Below are positions 19,548 through 29,360 of a stretch of 64,000 bases of DNA, in pieces. The notes beneath the pieces were generated by a model, which made no database searches, had not been told where the DNA came from, and saw nothing but the letters and a program-made list of their open reading frames with translations. Positions within the stretch are counted from its first letter, which is position 1; every line of letters begins with the position of its first letter. This DNA is from Teichococcus deserti (GTDB taxonomy: Bacteria; Pseudomonadota; Alphaproteobacteria; Acetobacterales; Acetobacteraceae): the NCBI RefSeq assembly GCF_001982615.1, contig NZ_MLCO01000077.1, forward strand, positions 19,245 to 83,244, written 5' to 3'. The position numbers and the translations under genes are program-made.

Positions 19548-20119
19548 AAGATTCGGCGCCCGATGCCCTGGAAGCCCGCATTGCCACCCGGCTGGCGCAG
19601 CTGCGCGCCGAGCAGAGCCTGTCGCTGGAGACGCTGGCCGAGCGCAGCGGCATCAGCCGCGCCACCCTCTCCCGCCTGGAGCGCGGCGAGGCCAGCCCGA
19701 CGGCGGCGATGCTGGGCCGCCTCTGCAGCCTCTATGGCCGCACGCTGTCGCGGCTGATGAGCGAGGTGGAGGAGGCGGCGCCCGAATTTCTGCCCGCCGC
19801 CGTCCAGGCGGTCTGGACCGATCCCCAGACCGGCTTCCGCCGCCGCATCGTCTCACCCCCCGGCCCCGGCCTGCGCGGCGAGATGCTGGAAGGCAGCCTG
19901 CCGCCGGGGGCGAGCATCGCCTATGCCGCCGCGCCGCTGCCGGGGCTGGAGCATCACCTGTGGATGCTGGACGGCGCGCTCGACCTGACCGTCGAAGGGG
20001 TGACGCACCGGATGAGCGCCGGCGATTGCCTGCGCTACCGGCTGCACGGCGCCTCCCGCTTCCAGTGCCCGGGCGAAGGCCCCGCGGCGCGCTACGTCAT
20101 CGCCATCATCCAGCCCTGA
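19541..20119 (+). CDS. XRE family regulator with C-terminal cupin domain
   Basis: A 192-residue protein. The N-terminal helix-turn-helix is clear (LSLETLAERSGISRATLSRLERGEASPTAAMLGRLC), followed from about residue 95 by a small cupin barrel (SPPGPGLRGEMLEGSLPPGASI, LDGALDLTVEGVTHRMSAGDCLRYRLHGASRF). Such fusions are ligand-responsive repressors that usually control themselves and a neighbour. The acetyltransferase gene begins 13 bp after the stop, so a two-gene operon is likely. Confidence 0.9.
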   Translation: MREDSAPDALEARIATRLAQLRAEQSLSLETLAERSGISRATLSRLERGEASPTAAMLGRLCSLYGRTLSRLMSEVEEAAPEFLPAAVQAVWTDPQTGFRRRIVSPPGPGLRGEMLEGSLPPGASIAYAAAPLPGLEHHLWMLDGALDLTVEGVTHRMSAGDCLRYRLHGASRFQCPGEGPAARYVIAIIQP

Positions 20120-20132
20120 GAGGCGCCTGCGC

Positions 20133-20651
20133 ATGATCATCGAGGAACTGACCGCCGAGGGGCTGCCCGCCGCCCTGCCGCAGCTGGCCGCCCTACTGGA
20201 GGCCTGCGTCGCCGCCGGCGCCAGCATCGGCTTTCTTCACCCCATGGCGCCGGGCGAGGCGGCTGACTGGTGGCGCGGGCTGGAAGGTTCCTTGCGCGAC
20301 GGTTCCCGCCGGGTGCTGCTGGCGCGGAACGGGGAGGAAATCGTCGGCACCGGCTCGCTGGCCCTGGCCGGGCTGCCCAATGGCCGGCACCGCGCCGAGG
20401 TCGCCAAGCTGATGGTCCACCCCGAGGCCCGCCGCCAGGGCATCGCCCGCCGGATCCTCGGGGCGCTGGACGGGGTCGCCCGGGAAGAGGGCCGCCACCT
20501 GCTGGTCCTGGACACCCGCGCCGGCGATTCCGGCGAACCGCTCTACCGCAGCCTGGGCTGGGTCGAGGCCGGCAGCATCCCCGGCTATGCCCTGGCCAGC
20601 GAGGGCCCGGCCGACGCGACCGTCTTCTATTATCGGGCCTTGCCGCGCTGA
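20133..20651 (+). CDS. GNAT family N-acetyltransferase
   Basis: A 172-residue protein with the GNAT fold. The acetyl-CoA-binding motif A is EVAKLMVHPEARRQGIARRILGAL, followed by LLVLDTRAGDSGEPLYRSLGWVEAGSIPGYAL. GNAT enzymes acetylate amines on small molecules or proteins; the substrate is unknown. Pairing with an XRE-cupin regulator is frequent in proteobacteria and suggests inducible detoxification or modification of a small amine. Its 3' end overlaps the convergent small membrane-protein gene by 22 bp. Confidence 0.88.
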   Translation: MIIEELTAEGLPAALPQLAALLEACVAAGASIGFLHPMAPGEAADWWRGLEGSLRDGSRRVLLARNGEEIVGTGSLALAGLPNGRHRAEVAKLMVHPEARRQGIARRILGALDGVAREEGRHLLVLDTRAGDSGEPLYRSLGWVEAGSIPGYALASEGPADATVFYYRALPR

Positions 20652-20866
20652 TCCCGCCGCCAGCGCAGGAAGGCCCCCAGCAGCGCCCCCGCCAGCGCCC
20701 CCGGCGGCACCAGCGCCATGCCGGTCAGCCCGGCGACGCTGGCGCAGGGCTGGCTGCCGCAATCGCCCAGCAGCAGCACGAAGCCGATGCCCCCCAGCCC
20801 CGCCACCACGGCGCCGATGACCGAGCCGGCGATCATGCTGAGGAGATAGAGGAAGGGTGGGCTCAT
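20630..20866 (-). CDS. small hypothetical membrane protein
   Basis: A 78-residue frame with two hydrophobic glycine/alanine-rich segments ([26 protein letters not shown] and [16 protein letters not shown]), two cysteines between them, and a basic C terminus ([11 protein letters not shown]). I do not recognise a family. It lies downstream of purH on the same strand, after a palindrome, and overlaps the GNAT 3' end. The clean membrane-protein pattern argues that it is real, but the evidence is composition only. Confidence 0.5.
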   Translation of the reverse strand: MSPPFLYLLSMIAGSVIGAVVAGLGGIGFVLLLGDCGSQPCASVAGLTGMALVPPGALAGALLGAFLRWRRDQRGKAR

Positions 20867-20892
20867 GCGGGCGGGTCTCCGGAACGGCAGAA

Positions 20893-20916
20893 GGCCGGGG
20901 GATCGCTCCCCCGGCC
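20893..20916. repeat. dispersed palindrome / probable purH terminator
   Basis: Arms GGCCGGGGG / CCCCCGGCC with a 6-nt loop, 28 bp after the purH stop codon. No T-run is present. It belongs to the same GC-rich palindrome family as the copies at 18279 and 44658. Confidence 0.65.
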
Positions 20917-20944
20917 TCCTGGTTAGCCTGTCATCCGGCCGAGG

Positions 20945-22522
20945 TCAGTGGCGGAAATGCCGCATGCCGGTGAAGACCATCGCCAGCCCGGCCTCGTCGG
21001 CGGCGGCGATCACCTCGTTGTCGCGCATCGAGCCGCCCGGCTGGATCACCGCGGTGGCCCCCGCCGCCGCCGCCGCCTGCAGCCCGTCGGCGAAGGGGAA
21101 GAAGGCGTCGGAAGCGACCACCGAGCCATGCGCCAGCGGGGCTTCCAGGCCGGCGGCCTTGGCGGCCTCGGCCGACTTCCAGGCGGCGATGCGGGCGCTG
21201 TCGACCCGGCTCATCTGGCCGGCGCCGACGCCGACGGTGGAGCCGCCCTTGGCATAGACGATGGCGTTCGACTTCACGTGCTTGGCGACGCGGAAGGCGA
21301 AGATCAGGTCGGCCATCTCCTGCTCGGTCGGCGCGCGCTTGGTCACCACCTTCAGGCTGTCGGCCGAGACGCGGCCGGCATCGCGCGACTGCGCCAGGAA
21401 GCCGCCGGAGACCGAGCGGATGACGCGGCCCATCGTCGCCGGGTCGGGCAGGCCGCCGGTCAGCAGCAGGCGAAGATTCTTCTTGCGGGCGAAGATGGCC
21501 TTCGCCGCCTCGTCGGCGTCGGGGGCGACCACGACTTCGGTGAAGATCGCAGAAATCTTCTCGGCGGCGGCGGCGTCCAGCACGCGGTTGGCGGCGATGA
21601 TGCCGCCGAAGGCCGAGACCGGGTCGCAGCGCAGCGCCAGGTCCCAGGCCTGGGCCAGGCTCTCGCCCTCGGAGACGCCGCAGGGATTGGCGTGCTTGAC
21701 GATGACGATGGCCGGCTTGTCGAACTCGGCGACGCATTCGAAGGCGGCGTCGGTGTCGTTCAGGTTGTTGAAGGACAGCTCCTTGCCCTGCACCTGCTGC
21801 GCCGTCGCGATGCCGGGGCGGTTGCTGCCGTCGGTGTAGAAGGCGGCCTGCTGGTGCGGGTTCTCGCCATAGCGCAGGGTCTGGCGCAGCACGCCGGCCA
21901 TGGCCAGGCGGGGCGGGAAGTCCTGCTCCAGCTTCTCCGCGAACCAGGTGGAGATGGCGGTGTCATAGGCGGCCGTGCGGGCGAAGGCGGCGGCGGCCAG
22001 GCGCTTGCGGGTGGCGAGGCTGGTGCCGCCCTGGGCCTCGATCTCGGCCTGCAGCGCAGCCAGCTGCCCGGGGTCGGTGACGACGGCGACGTCCTCGTGG
22101 TTCTTCGCGGCGGCGCGGGTCAGGGCCGGGCCGCCGATGTCGATCTCCTCGACCGTCTCCTCGTGCGAGGCGCCCTTCGCGACCGTCGCCTCGAAGGGGT
22201 AGAGGTTGGAGATCAGCAGGTCGATCGGCGCGATGCCGTGCTCGGCCATCTGGGCGACGTGCTTGTCATCGCCGCGGCGGCCGAGCAGGCCGCCATGGAT
22301 CTGCGGCACCAGGGTCTTCACCCGGCCGTCCAGGATCTCGGGGAAGCCGGTGTGGTCGGAGACATCGACCACCGCCACGCCGTTGTCGCGCAGCAGGCGC
22401 GCGGTGCCGCCGGTGGAGAGGATCTCGACCCCGCGCCCGGCGAGGAAGCGGGCGAAGTCGAGCAGCCCGGTCTTGTCATGCACCGAAATCAGGGCGCGGC
22501 GGATGGTCACGATGTCGGCCAT
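20945..22522 (-). CDS. purH: bifunctional AICAR formyltransferase/IMP cyclohydrolase
   Basis: A 525-residue enzyme for the last two steps of IMP synthesis. The N-terminal MGS-like IMP cyclohydrolase domain shows [26 protein letters not shown] and [20 protein letters not shown]. The C-terminal AICAR transformylase shows [13 protein letters not shown], the catalytic [11 protein letters not shown], and DAFFPFADG. The ATG at 22522 has AGGAAGG upstream; the frame open to 22585 is not homologous. Confidence 0.96.
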   Translation of the reverse strand: MADIVTIRRALISVHDKTGLLDFARFLAGRGVEILSTGGTARLLRDNGVAVVDVSDHTGFPEILDGRVKTLVPQIHGGLLGRRGDDKHVAQMAEHGIAPIDLLISNLYPFEATVAKGASHEETVEEIDIGGPALTRAAAKNHEDVAVVTDPGQLAALQAEIEAQGGTSLATRKRLAAAAFARTAAYDTAISTWFAEKLEQDFPPRLAMAGVLRQTLRYGENPHQQAAFYTDGSNRPGIATAQQVQGKELSFNNLNDTDAAFECVAEFDKPAIVIVKHANPCGVSEGESLAQAWDLALRCDPVSAFGGIIAANRVLDAAAAEKISAIFTEVVVAPDADEAAKAIFARKKNLRLLLTGGLPDPATMGRVIRSVSGGFLAQSRDAGRVSADSLKVVTKRAPTEQEMADLIFAFRVAKHVKSNAIVYAKGGSTVGVGAGQMSRVDSARIAAWKSAEAAKAAGLEAPLAHGSVVASDAFFPFADGLQAAAAAGATAVIQPGGSMRDNEVIAAADEAGLAMVFTGMRHFRH

Positions 22523-22637
22523 GGCGGTCGAACCTTCCTGCAGTCTGGTCGCGCGGGGGATAGACCCAAGCGGCGCCGGGCTCAACCAGAGGCTGCGCAG
22601 GGCTGGTCCTCAACGGTGGCGGAACAATCCGCCCGGC

Positions 22638-23792
22638 TCAGGGCTGTGCCGGGTCCACGCTCACCCAGAAGGTTCCCTCGAAGGGCAGGGCGGCGAAGCG
22701 GCTGTTGATCTCGGCCAGCGTCGCCGCCGGGTCGAGCGCGGGGAACAGGTCGGGGCGGCACCAGCGCGCCATGGCCTCGAAGGCCAGCAGGTTCAGCGGC
22801 ACCGCGTTGAAGTGGTTCCACAGCCCGTGCAGCCGGCCATGCCGCGCCGCCGACAGGCTCGACAGCCCGGCGCCGCGCACCACCTGGGCCAGCGAGGCGC
22901 GCGACTGCTCCTGCGTGACGCCCGGGCCGATGGTGAATTCGCGGCGCGGCAGGCCGGTGGTGACATAGACCTCCGGGTCCTGCGCCAGCATGCTCTCCAG
23001 ATACATCGTGCCGCCGAGGCCGGCGGGCGGCAGCACCTCGGCGCCGATGTTGCGCACGCCGAGCGCGGCCAGCAGGCTGCCCAGCCCGCCATTGTTCCAG
23101 ACCCAGCAGCAGTCGGTGCTGCCGCCGAAGGCCTGCAGGATGACGCGGGGGCGCGGCTCCGGCCTTGCCGCGACCTTGGCGCGGATGGCGGCGACGCGCT
23201 GCTCGTAGAAGGTGGAAAAGGCCTCGGCCTGCGCCTCGCGGCCGATCGCCTGGCCGAGTGCGCGCATGCTGCGCGGCGTGTTGGCCAGCGGGTCGTCGCT
23301 GAAGTTCAGCACCAGCGTCGGGATGCCGGCATCCTGCAGCCGCTGGATCACCAGCCGGCCGGTGTCGCTCCAGTAGTGCCAGCCGCTCATCAGCGCGAGG
23401 TCGGGCGCGGCCGAGAGCGCATGCTCCAGCGACAGGCCGGCGGCGTTGTTGTCGCCGATCAGCGGCAGGGTGGCGAGGCGGGGGAAGCGGCGCTCGAAAG
23501 CCTCGGCCATGGGCGGGTTGACCCGCTTCAGGTCGTTGGCCCAGGCGACGACCAGGCTGACCGGGTCGGGATGCAGCAGCGAGAGCGGGATCAGGTTGAA
23601 GCCGCTGCCCAGCAGGATGCGGCCCGGCGGGCGCGCGATGGTGACGGTCCGCCCGGCGGCGTCGACCACCTGGCGCGGCCAGGACGCAGCGGCGGCAGTT
23701 CCGGCGGCGCTCTGCGCGGCGGCGGGGGGCGCCGGGGCGCAGAGCAATGCCAGCAGCGCGCCGTGGGCTTGGAGGAGGCGACGGCGCCGCAT
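22638..23792 (-). CDS. periplasmic iron-siderophore/cobalamin-type ABC substrate-binding protein
   Basis: A 384-residue protein starting at ATG 23792 with an RRRR-containing signal peptide (LLQAHGALLALLCAPAPPAAAQ). The mature part has the TroA/FepB-BtuF class layout: VVDAAGRTVTIARPPGRIL, a central long helix, and a second lobe (PRVILQAFGG...). Binding of ferric siderophore, heme or cobalamin is the usual role. No permease or ATPase gene is beside it; its neighbours are purH and an unrelated secreted protein. A Fur-like site at 23809-23827 upstream supports iron. The longer frame from 23882 adds a region unlike a signal peptide. Confidence 0.8.
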   Translation of the reverse strand: MRRRRLLQAHGALLALLCAPAPPAAAQSAAGTAAAASWPRQVVDAAGRTVTIARPPGRILLGSGFNLIPLSLLHPDPVSLVVAWANDLKRVNPPMAEAFERRFPRLATLPLIGDNNAAGLSLEHALSAAPDLALMSGWHYWSDTGRLVIQRLQDAGIPTLVLNFSDDPLANTPRSMRALGQAIGREAQAEAFSTFYEQRVAAIRAKVAARPEPRPRVILQAFGGSTDCCWVWNNGGLGSLLAALGVRNIGAEVLPPAGLGGTMYLESMLAQDPEVYVTTGLPRREFTIGPGVTQEQSRASLAQVVRGAGLSSLSAARHGRLHGLWNHFNAVPLNLLAFEAMARWCRPDLFPALDPAATLAEINSRFAALPFEGTFWVSVDPAQP

Positions 23793-23808
23793 GCCGGGGA
23801 TGTGGCGC

Positions 23809-23827
23809 GAATGAGAATGAGTGTCAA
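23809..23827 (-). promoter_or_regulatory. Fur-like box with -35 element
   Basis: On the minus strand TTGACA is followed directly by CTCATTCTCATTC, resembling the repeated TGAGAAT units of Fur sites. It lies 17 bp before the binding-protein ATG. The match is by eye. Confidence 0.45.
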
Positions 23828-24065
23828 CAACGGCGCCGGTATGACGGATCCGTGAAAAAAGCTGGTCGGGTCCGGCGGTCATGCGGGCGGGAATCCTGGC
23901 GGGTCGGGCGGCCGGCAGAGTGCCCTCCGGCGCGGCGTGTGACCAGTCCCGCCGGCTGGCGCAAACGTGTCGGGCGCGTCACGGGAAGGTGTCGGCGGAT
24001 GCCTCGCTTCCGCCATGGGGGGCGGCATGATCCGGACCCGTCACAGCTGCCAGGAACCCCGCCCG

Positions 24066-24911
24066 ATGCGCCTCGTCCTCCTGTCCCTGCTGGCGGCCGG
24101 CCTCGCCGCGCCCGCTGCCCGCGCCCAGATGGAAATCGGCCCGCAGGTGCTGCCCAACAACTACGTGCTGCAGAGCCAATTGCAGCGCGACCTGTTCGAG
24201 CGGGCCACCGGCAACCAGGGCGCGGCTCCCACCCAGGCTCCGAACCAGGCGGCGCCGACGCCCGCGCCGGTTCCTGCACCGGCTCCTGCACCGGCGCCCT
24301 CCACGGGGGGCGGCGGGATGTTCGGCCTGCCGCTGGCGCCGCAGGGGGCCGCGCCGCAGGCGGCGGCGCCCGGGGCGGGGATGGTCACCACCTACCAGGC
24401 CTCGCCCGAGGTGACGCAGCGGGTGCGGGAGCAGTTCCTGGGCTGGGTGCAGCAGCGCTCGGGTGCCGAGACGGCCGGGCAGATGCGCCAGGTGATGCAG
24501 CAGCAGGACGTGCTGGCGCTGTGGGCGCAGCAGATGGCGGCGGACGGGCTGAAGCCCGGCGACGTGGTCGATGCGCTGACCGCCTATTGGGTGCAGAACT
24601 GGCAGATGGCGCATGGGGTGGAGAACACCACGCCGGCGCAGGTGATGGGGGTGCGGGCGCAGGTGGCGCCGCTGCTGGCGCGCAACGAGGCTTTCGGCAG
24701 GATGAACGATGCGCAGCGGCAGGAGATGGCCGAGATGTTCATCTACAACCAGTTCCTGCAGGGCAGCGCCTGGGTGATGGCCGGCCAGCAGAACAATCCG
24801 GCCTTGAAGGCGCAGCTGGGCGAGGCCGCGGTGCAGCGTTTCCGCACCGAGATGAACATCGACCTGAAGGCACTGCAGCTGACCGACCGCGGCTTCGTCA
24901 AGCGCAGCTGA
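24066..24911 (+). CDS. secreted Pro/Ala-linker protein, possibly DUF6683-like
   Basis: A 281-residue protein. A signal peptide (MRLVLLSLLAAGLAAPAARAQ) is followed by a mature N terminus, a Pro/Ala repeat linker (about residues 55-80, PAPVPAPAPAPAP), a Gly/Ala-rich stretch, and a helical C-terminal domain (VVDALTAYWVQNWQMAHG, VRAQVAPLLARNEAFGRMNDAQRQEMAEMFIYN). The C-terminal pattern resembles DUF6683 proteins; this is a weak recognition. No function is known. ATG 24066 is chosen because the signal peptide begins there. Confidence 0.7.
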   Translation: MRLVLLSLLAAGLAAPAARAQMEIGPQVLPNNYVLQSQLQRDLFERATGNQGAAPTQAPNQAAPTPAPVPAPAPAPAPSTGGGGMFGLPLAPQGAAPQAAAPGAGMVTTYQASPEVTQRVREQFLGWVQQRSGAETAGQMRQVMQQQDVLALWAQQMAADGLKPGDVVDALTAYWVQNWQMAHGVENTTPAQVMGVRAQVAPLLARNEAFGRMNDAQRQEMAEMFIYNQFLQGSAWVMAGQQNNPALKAQLGEAAVQRFRTEMNIDLKALQLTDRGFVKRS

Positions 24912-24924
24912 AGAAAGGCGGGGT

Positions 24925-24974
24925 CCGGGGGGATACTATCCCCCCGGCGGGGGCTTGGGGGCAGCGCCCCCATG
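24925..24974. repeat. dispersed palindrome (ATACTAT centre), copy 2, plus second hairpin
   Basis: The first 23 bp repeat exactly the core at 16966-16988 (CCGGGGGGATA-C-TATCCCCCCGG). A second hairpin, GGGGGCAGCGCCCCC, follows at 24957-24971. It lies between the convergent secreted-protein and polA stop codons. Confidence 0.8.
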
Positions 24975-24984
24975 CTTACTTTCT

Positions 24985-27897
24985 TCAGTGGGCCTCGGCC
25001 CAGTTGGCCCCGAACCCGATCTCGGCCTTCAGCGGAACCCGCAGCTCGGCGACGCCTTCCATGACGCTGCGGACGCATTCGGCGGTGGCGGTGACCTCGC
25101 CCTGCGGCACCTCGAACAGAAGTTCGTCATGCACCTGCAGCAGCATGCGGGCCGAGAGGTTGGCGGCCTTCAGCGCCGCCGGCATGCGCACCATCGCCCG
25201 CTTGATGATCTCGGCGGCGCCGCCCTGGAAGGGGGCGTTGATGGCGGCGCGCTCGGCATTGCCGCGGCGGGCCTGCTCCTTGGCCTGGATGCCGTCGATC
25301 CAGAGGCGGCGGCCGAAGGGCGTCATGACGTAGCCGGTCTCGCGGGCTTCCGACTTCAGCCGCTCCATCTCTTCCAGGATGCCGGGGTACTGGGAGAAAT
25401 AGGCATCGATGATGCCGCGCGCCTCGCCGGGGGAGATGCCCAGGCGGGCGGCCAGGCCAAAGGCCGACATGCCGTAGATGATGCCGAAGTTGATGGTCTT
25501 GGCGCGGCGGCGGGCTTCCTTGTCCACCTGGTCGCGCGGCAGGCCGAAGATGTCGGAGGCCGTGCGGCTGTGGATGTCCTCGCCCTTCTCGAAGGCGTCG
25601 CGCAGGGACGGAACATCGGCCAGGTGGGCGAGCAGGCGCAGCTCGATCTGGGAATAGTCGGCCGCCAGCAGGACATGGCCGGGTTCCGCCACGAAGGCGC
25701 GGCGGATGCGCACGCCTTCCTCGGAGCGGATCGGGATGTTCTGCAGGTTCGGCTCGGTCGAGGACAGGCGCCCGGTCGAGGTGATGGCCATGGAGAAATC
25801 GGTGTGGACGCGGCGGTCGCGCGGGTCGATCTGCGCGGCGAGCCCTTCCACATAGGTCGATTTCAGCTTGGCCAGCTGGCGCCAGTTGATCACCTGGCGC
25901 GGCAGCTCGTGGCCGCGGGCGGCCAGGTCCTCGAGCACGGCAGCATCCGTGCCCCAGGCGCCGGCCTTGCCGCGCTTGCCGCCCGGCAGCTTCTGCTCGT
26001 CGAACAGGATTTCGCCGAGCTGCTTGGGGGAACCCACGTTGAACGGCTTGCCGGCGAGCTCGTGGATCTGCTTCTCCAGCGTCGCCATGCGCTGGGTGAA
26101 ATCCTCGCCGATGCGGGCCAGCTCGGCGCCGTCGACCTTGATGCCGGCCAGCTCCATCTCGCGCAGCACGGCGACCATGCGGCGCTCCACCTGCTCGTAG
26201 AGCGCCAGCGACTTCTGCGGCAGCAGCTTCGGGCGCAGCGCCTGCCACAGCCGCAGCGTGACGTCGGCATCCTCGGCGGCATAGGCGGTCGCCTTGTCCA
26301 GCGCCACCTGGGTGAAGGGGATGCGGGCGCGGCCGGTGCCGGTGACCTCGTCATAGGAGACGGGGCGATGGCCGAGATGGCGCAGCGACAGCTCGTCCAT
26401 GCCATGGCCGTGGCGGCCGGCATCCATGCTGTAGGAGATCAGCATGGTGTCGTCGACGGGGGAGAGCTGGAGCGCGCCATGCTCGGCACGGCCCAGCACC
26501 TCGAGGTCGAACTTGGCGTTGTGCAGGATCTTGAGGACCGACGGATCGGCCAGCAGCGGCCGCAGGGCCTCCACCGCCTGGTCCTGGGTCATCTGCGGCG
26601 GCGCGACGGGGGCCTCCTGCAGCATGTCGCCGGTGCCGGGCGGCGGGCCGTGGCGCAGCGGGATGTAGCAGGCGCGGCCCGGCGCCACGGCCAGCGAGAT
26701 GCCGACCAGGTTGGCGTTCAGCGCGTCCAGCCCGTCGGTCTCGGTGTCGATGGCGAGCAGGCCGGAAGCCTGCGCCTTGGCGACCCAGCCGGCCAGCTGG
26801 GCGGGGTCGGCGATCGTCTCATAGGGGCCGAAAGGCGCGGCCTCGGTCGAGACCGGCTCGGGCGCGGCGGCCTCAGGCTGCAGGCCGGGAAGCTGGAAAG
26901 CCTGGCGCGGGCGGCTGACAGGTGCCGATTCAGGGGCGGTGTCGCCGTCCAGGCCCATGCGGTGCAGCATCGAGCGGAAGCCCTGCTCGCGCAGGAAGCC
27001 GGACAGGCGCGTGGGCTCCGGCGCGCGGGCCAGCAGCGCGTCGATCGGCGAGGGCAGCGGGCAGTTCTCGTCCAGCAGCACCAGGCGGCGGCTGATGCGG
27101 GCCAGCTCGGCATTGGCCAGCAGCGCCTCGCGCCGCTTCGGCTGCTTGATCTTGTCGGCGGCGGCCAGCAGGCCTTCCAGGTCGCCGTATTCCAGGATCA
27201 GCTGGGCGGCGGTCTTGATGCCGATGCCGGGCACGCCGGGGACGTTGTCGGTGCTGTCGCCGGCCAGGGCCTGGACGTCGACCACCTTGTCCGGGGTGAC
27301 GCCGAACTTCTCCAGCACCTCGGGCTCGCGGATCGGCTTCTGCTTGATCGGGTCCAGCAGCTGCACGCCGGGGCGGACCAGCTGCATCAGGTCCTTGTCG
27401 GAGGAGACCACGGTGACCTGCCCGCCGGTCTCGACGAAGGCCTTGGCGTAGCCCGCGATCAGGTCGTCGGCCTCGAAGCCGTCCAGCTCGACGCCGGCGA
27501 CGCCGAAGGCCGCGGTGGCCTCGCGGATCAGCGCGAATTGCGGCACCAGCTCCGGCGGCGGCTCGGGGCGGTGCGCCTTGTAGTCGGGGTAGAAATCGCT
27601 GCGGAAGGTCTTCCGCGAGCTGTCGAAGACGACCGCGATGTGGCTGCCGACATGCTTGGTCAGGAACTGGCCCAGCATGTTGGAGAAGCCGAAGACCGCA
27701 TTGACCGGCACGCCGTCCGGCCGGGTCATCGGCGGCAGGGCGTGGAAGGCGCGGAAGATATAGCCCGAGCCGTCGATCAGGATCAGGTGCGGCTGCGTCT
27801 CGGCCGTGGCGCCGCTGCCGGCGGCGGCGTTGGGCGCCGCCCCGTCCAGCAGGTCGGCGGCCGCCGGGACCTCAGTGATGGTCGCCGCCACCGGCAC
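24985..27897 (-). CDS. polA: DNA polymerase I
   Basis: A 970-residue repair/replication polymerase with all three domains. The N-terminal 5'-3' exonuclease shows [37 protein letters not shown] and [14 protein letters not shown]. The central 3'-5' exonuclease shows [18 protein letters not shown] and [10 protein letters not shown]. The polymerase domain shows [31 protein letters not shown] and [10 protein letters not shown]. The start codon is GTG at 27897; a second in-frame GTG at 27891 has better spacing to an AGGA and is a good alternative. The gene overlaps the end of the upstream zinc-finger gene by 26 bp. Confidence 0.96.
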   Translation of the reverse strand: MPVAATITEVPAAADLLDGAAPNAAAGSGATAETQPHLILIDGSGYIFRAFHALPPMTRPDGVPVNAVFGFSNMLGQFLTKHVGSHIAVVFDSSRKTFRSDFYPDYKAHRPEPPPELVPQFALIREATAAFGVAGVELDGFEADDLIAGYAKAFVETGGQVTVVSSDKDLMQLVRPGVQLLDPIKQKPIREPEVLEKFGVTPDKVVDVQALAGDSTDNVPGVPGIGIKTAAQLILEYGDLEGLLAAADKIKQPKRREALLANAELARISRRLVLLDENCPLPSPIDALLARAPEPTRLSGFLREQGFRSMLHRMGLDGDTAPESAPVSRPRQAFQLPGLQPEAAAPEPVSTEAAPFGPYETIADPAQLAGWVAKAQASGLLAIDTETDGLDALNANLVGISLAVAPGRACYIPLRHGPPPGTGDMLQEAPVAPPQMTQDQAVEALRPLLADPSVLKILHNAKFDLEVLGRAEHGALQLSPVDDTMLISYSMDAGRHGHGMDELSLRHLGHRPVSYDEVTGTGRARIPFTQVALDKATAYAAEDADVTLRLWQALRPKLLPQKSLALYEQVERRMVAVLREMELAGIKVDGAELARIGEDFTQRMATLEKQIHELAGKPFNVGSPKQLGEILFDEQKLPGGKRGKAGAWGTDAAVLEDLAARGHELPRQVINWRQLAKLKSTYVEGLAAQIDPRDRRVHTDFSMAITSTGRLSSTEPNLQNIPIRSEEGVRIRRAFVAEPGHVLLAADYSQIELRLLAHLADVPSLRDAFEKGEDIHSRTASDIFGLPRDQVDKEARRRAKTINFGIIYGMSAFGLAARLGISPGEARGIIDAYFSQYPGILEEMERLKSEARETGYVMTPFGRRLWIDGIQAKEQARRGNAERAAINAPFQGGAAEIIKRAMVRMPAALKAANLSARMLLQVHDELLFEVPQGEVTATAECVRSVMEGVAELRVPLKAEIGFGANWAEAH

Positions 27898-28096
27898 CGT
27901 CCTGCAGGATGAAGGTGCGCGAGCAATAGGGGCAGGTGACCTGCTTGTCCTCGATGCGCAGCGAGACGCTGGGATGGCCGAGCGCGCCGCCGCCGCCGTC
28001 GCAGGCGATGACCCGGCTGGTCACTTCCAGCGTGTCGACCGGCGTCACGCCGGGGGTGGCTTTCGGGGTGTAGCCCGTGAGGTTCGGATCGCGCAT
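27872..28096 (-). CDS. zinc-finger (zf-CHCC) protein, NDUFS6-like
   Basis: A 74-residue protein with the zf-CHCC pattern: [19 protein letters not shown] then [13 protein letters not shown], i.e. Cys...His...Cys-x2-Cys for one zinc ion. The mitochondrial homologue is the NDUFS6/13-kDa complex I subunit, and alphaproteobacterial copies are linked with complex I assembly. The acidic His-containing tail (GAGGGDHH) overlaps the polA start. It is upstream of and probably co-transcribed with polA. Confidence 0.9.
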   Translation of the reverse strand: MRDPNLTGYTPKATPGVTPVDTLEVTSRVIACDGGGGALGHPSVSLRIEDKQVTCPYCSRTFILQDGAGGGDHH

Positions 28097-28265
28097 CGGG
28101 GGGAGGTCCCGTCATCTGGCCAGTAGGGCCCCGGACCATAAAGGCAGCGCCGCCCGGCCGCCAGGGTTGACACCATTCTTGGCGGGGGCGGGCCCGCGCA
28201 AGCAGAGGCTTGGCGCTTGTTGCGATTTTGCAGCGAGCCATTGCGGCGCAGGCTTCGGCAAGGCT

Positions 28266-29351
28266 ATGGCATTGAAGATGCTGCACCGCACCCGCCGCGC
28301 CGCCCGCACCCTGGCCCCCGCCGCCTTGCTGGGCGCTGCCTTGCTGGGAGCGGTTGCCTGCGCGCCGCGGGTCCAGCCCGCCGGCCCCGCCATCGGCACC
28401 CCCCTGCTGCAGGAGGAAGCCATCCTGGCCGCCGACGGCGCCTTGCTGAAGCTGCGCCGGCGCGACCCGCCGACAGGGGTGCCGGTGCGGGCGGTGCTGC
28501 TGGCGCTGCATGGCTTCAACGACCATTCCGGCAATTTCCTGCAGGACGGCTTCGGCCGCCTGGCCGAGGGCGGGGTGCTGACCTACGCCTATGACCAGCG
28601 CGGCTTCGGCGCCTCGCCCGGGCGGACGCTCTGGGCCGGGGCGGAGAGCATGGCGGCGGATGCGGCGACCGCGCTCCGGCTGCTGCGCGCCCGCTATCCG
28701 GAGACGCCGCTGTTCCTGATCGGCGAGAGCATGGGCGCCTCGGTCGCCGTGCTGGCGGCGACCGCCCAGCCGCTGCCGGTCGACGGCATGATGCTGATGG
28801 CCCCCGCCTTCTGGTCGCGCGCCGAGATCGGGCCGGTCGCCGTCGGCGCCTTCTGGCTGCTGGCGCATACCCTGCCGGCGCTGGCCTTCCCGCCGGGCGC
28901 CGGCGACATCGTCGCCAGCGACAACATGGAGGCGCTGCGCCGCTTCGGCCGCGACCCGCTGACCATCAAGGACACCCGGATCGACGCCGCCTGGGGGCTG
29001 CTGGACCTGATGGACCGGGCCAGCCTGAACCTGCCCGGCTGCTGCGGCGTGCCGACCCTGGTGCTGCAGGGGGCGAAGGACCGCGTGGTGCCGCCCTCGG
29101 TGACCCAGGGCCAGCTGGCGCAGATGCGGCCCGACACGCGGCTGGCGCGCTACCCGGACGGGCTGCACCTGCTGCTGCGCGACAGCATCCGCGACCGGGT
29201 GGCCGACGATATCCTTGCGTGGATGGCCGCGACCCGGGCACCGCTGCCCTCCGGCGCCGACCAGGTGGGCGCCGCCTGGCTGGGACGGCCGGTGGAGCCC
29301 GCCCCGTCGCTGGCCGGCCCCGCCGAGGTGGCGCGGGCGCCGGGGGGTTAG
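28266..29351 (+). CDS. alpha/beta hydrolase, monoacylglycerol lipase-like
   Basis: A 361-residue serine hydrolase. A hydrophobic N terminus ending in ALLGAVACAPRV could be a signal peptide, perhaps with a non-standard lipobox at the Cys. The hydrolase core shows LALHGFNDHSGNF (oxyanion loop), the nucleophile in LIGESMGAS, the acid in LQGAKDRVVPP, and the histidine in DGLHLLLRD. This is the monoacylglycerol lipase/lysophospholipase arrangement. The start is uncertain: ATG 28266 and ATG 28278 are both possible, and neither has a strong ribosome-binding site. Divergent from the zf-CHCC/polA genes. Confidence 0.85.
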   Translation: MALKMLHRTRRAARTLAPAALLGAALLGAVACAPRVQPAGPAIGTPLLQEEAILAADGALLKLRRRDPPTGVPVRAVLLALHGFNDHSGNFLQDGFGRLAEGGVLTYAYDQRGFGASPGRTLWAGAESMAADAATALRLLRARYPETPLFLIGESMGASVAVLAATAQPLPVDGMMLMAPAFWSRAEIGPVAVGAFWLLAHTLPALAFPPGAGDIVASDNMEALRRFGRDPLTIKDTRIDAAWGLLDLMDRASLNLPGCCGVPTLVLQGAKDRVVPPSVTQGQLAQMRPDTRLARYPDGLHLLLRDSIRDRVADDILAWMAATRAPLPSGADQVGAAWLGRPVEPAPSLAGPAEVARAPGG

Positions 29352-29360
29352 GAGGGGCGG

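Noticed and set aside
24955..27912. A 985-codon plus-strand frame antisense to polA
   Set aside because: It is a repetitive Gln/His/Arg/Gly/Leu shadow with no motif; polA is unambiguous.
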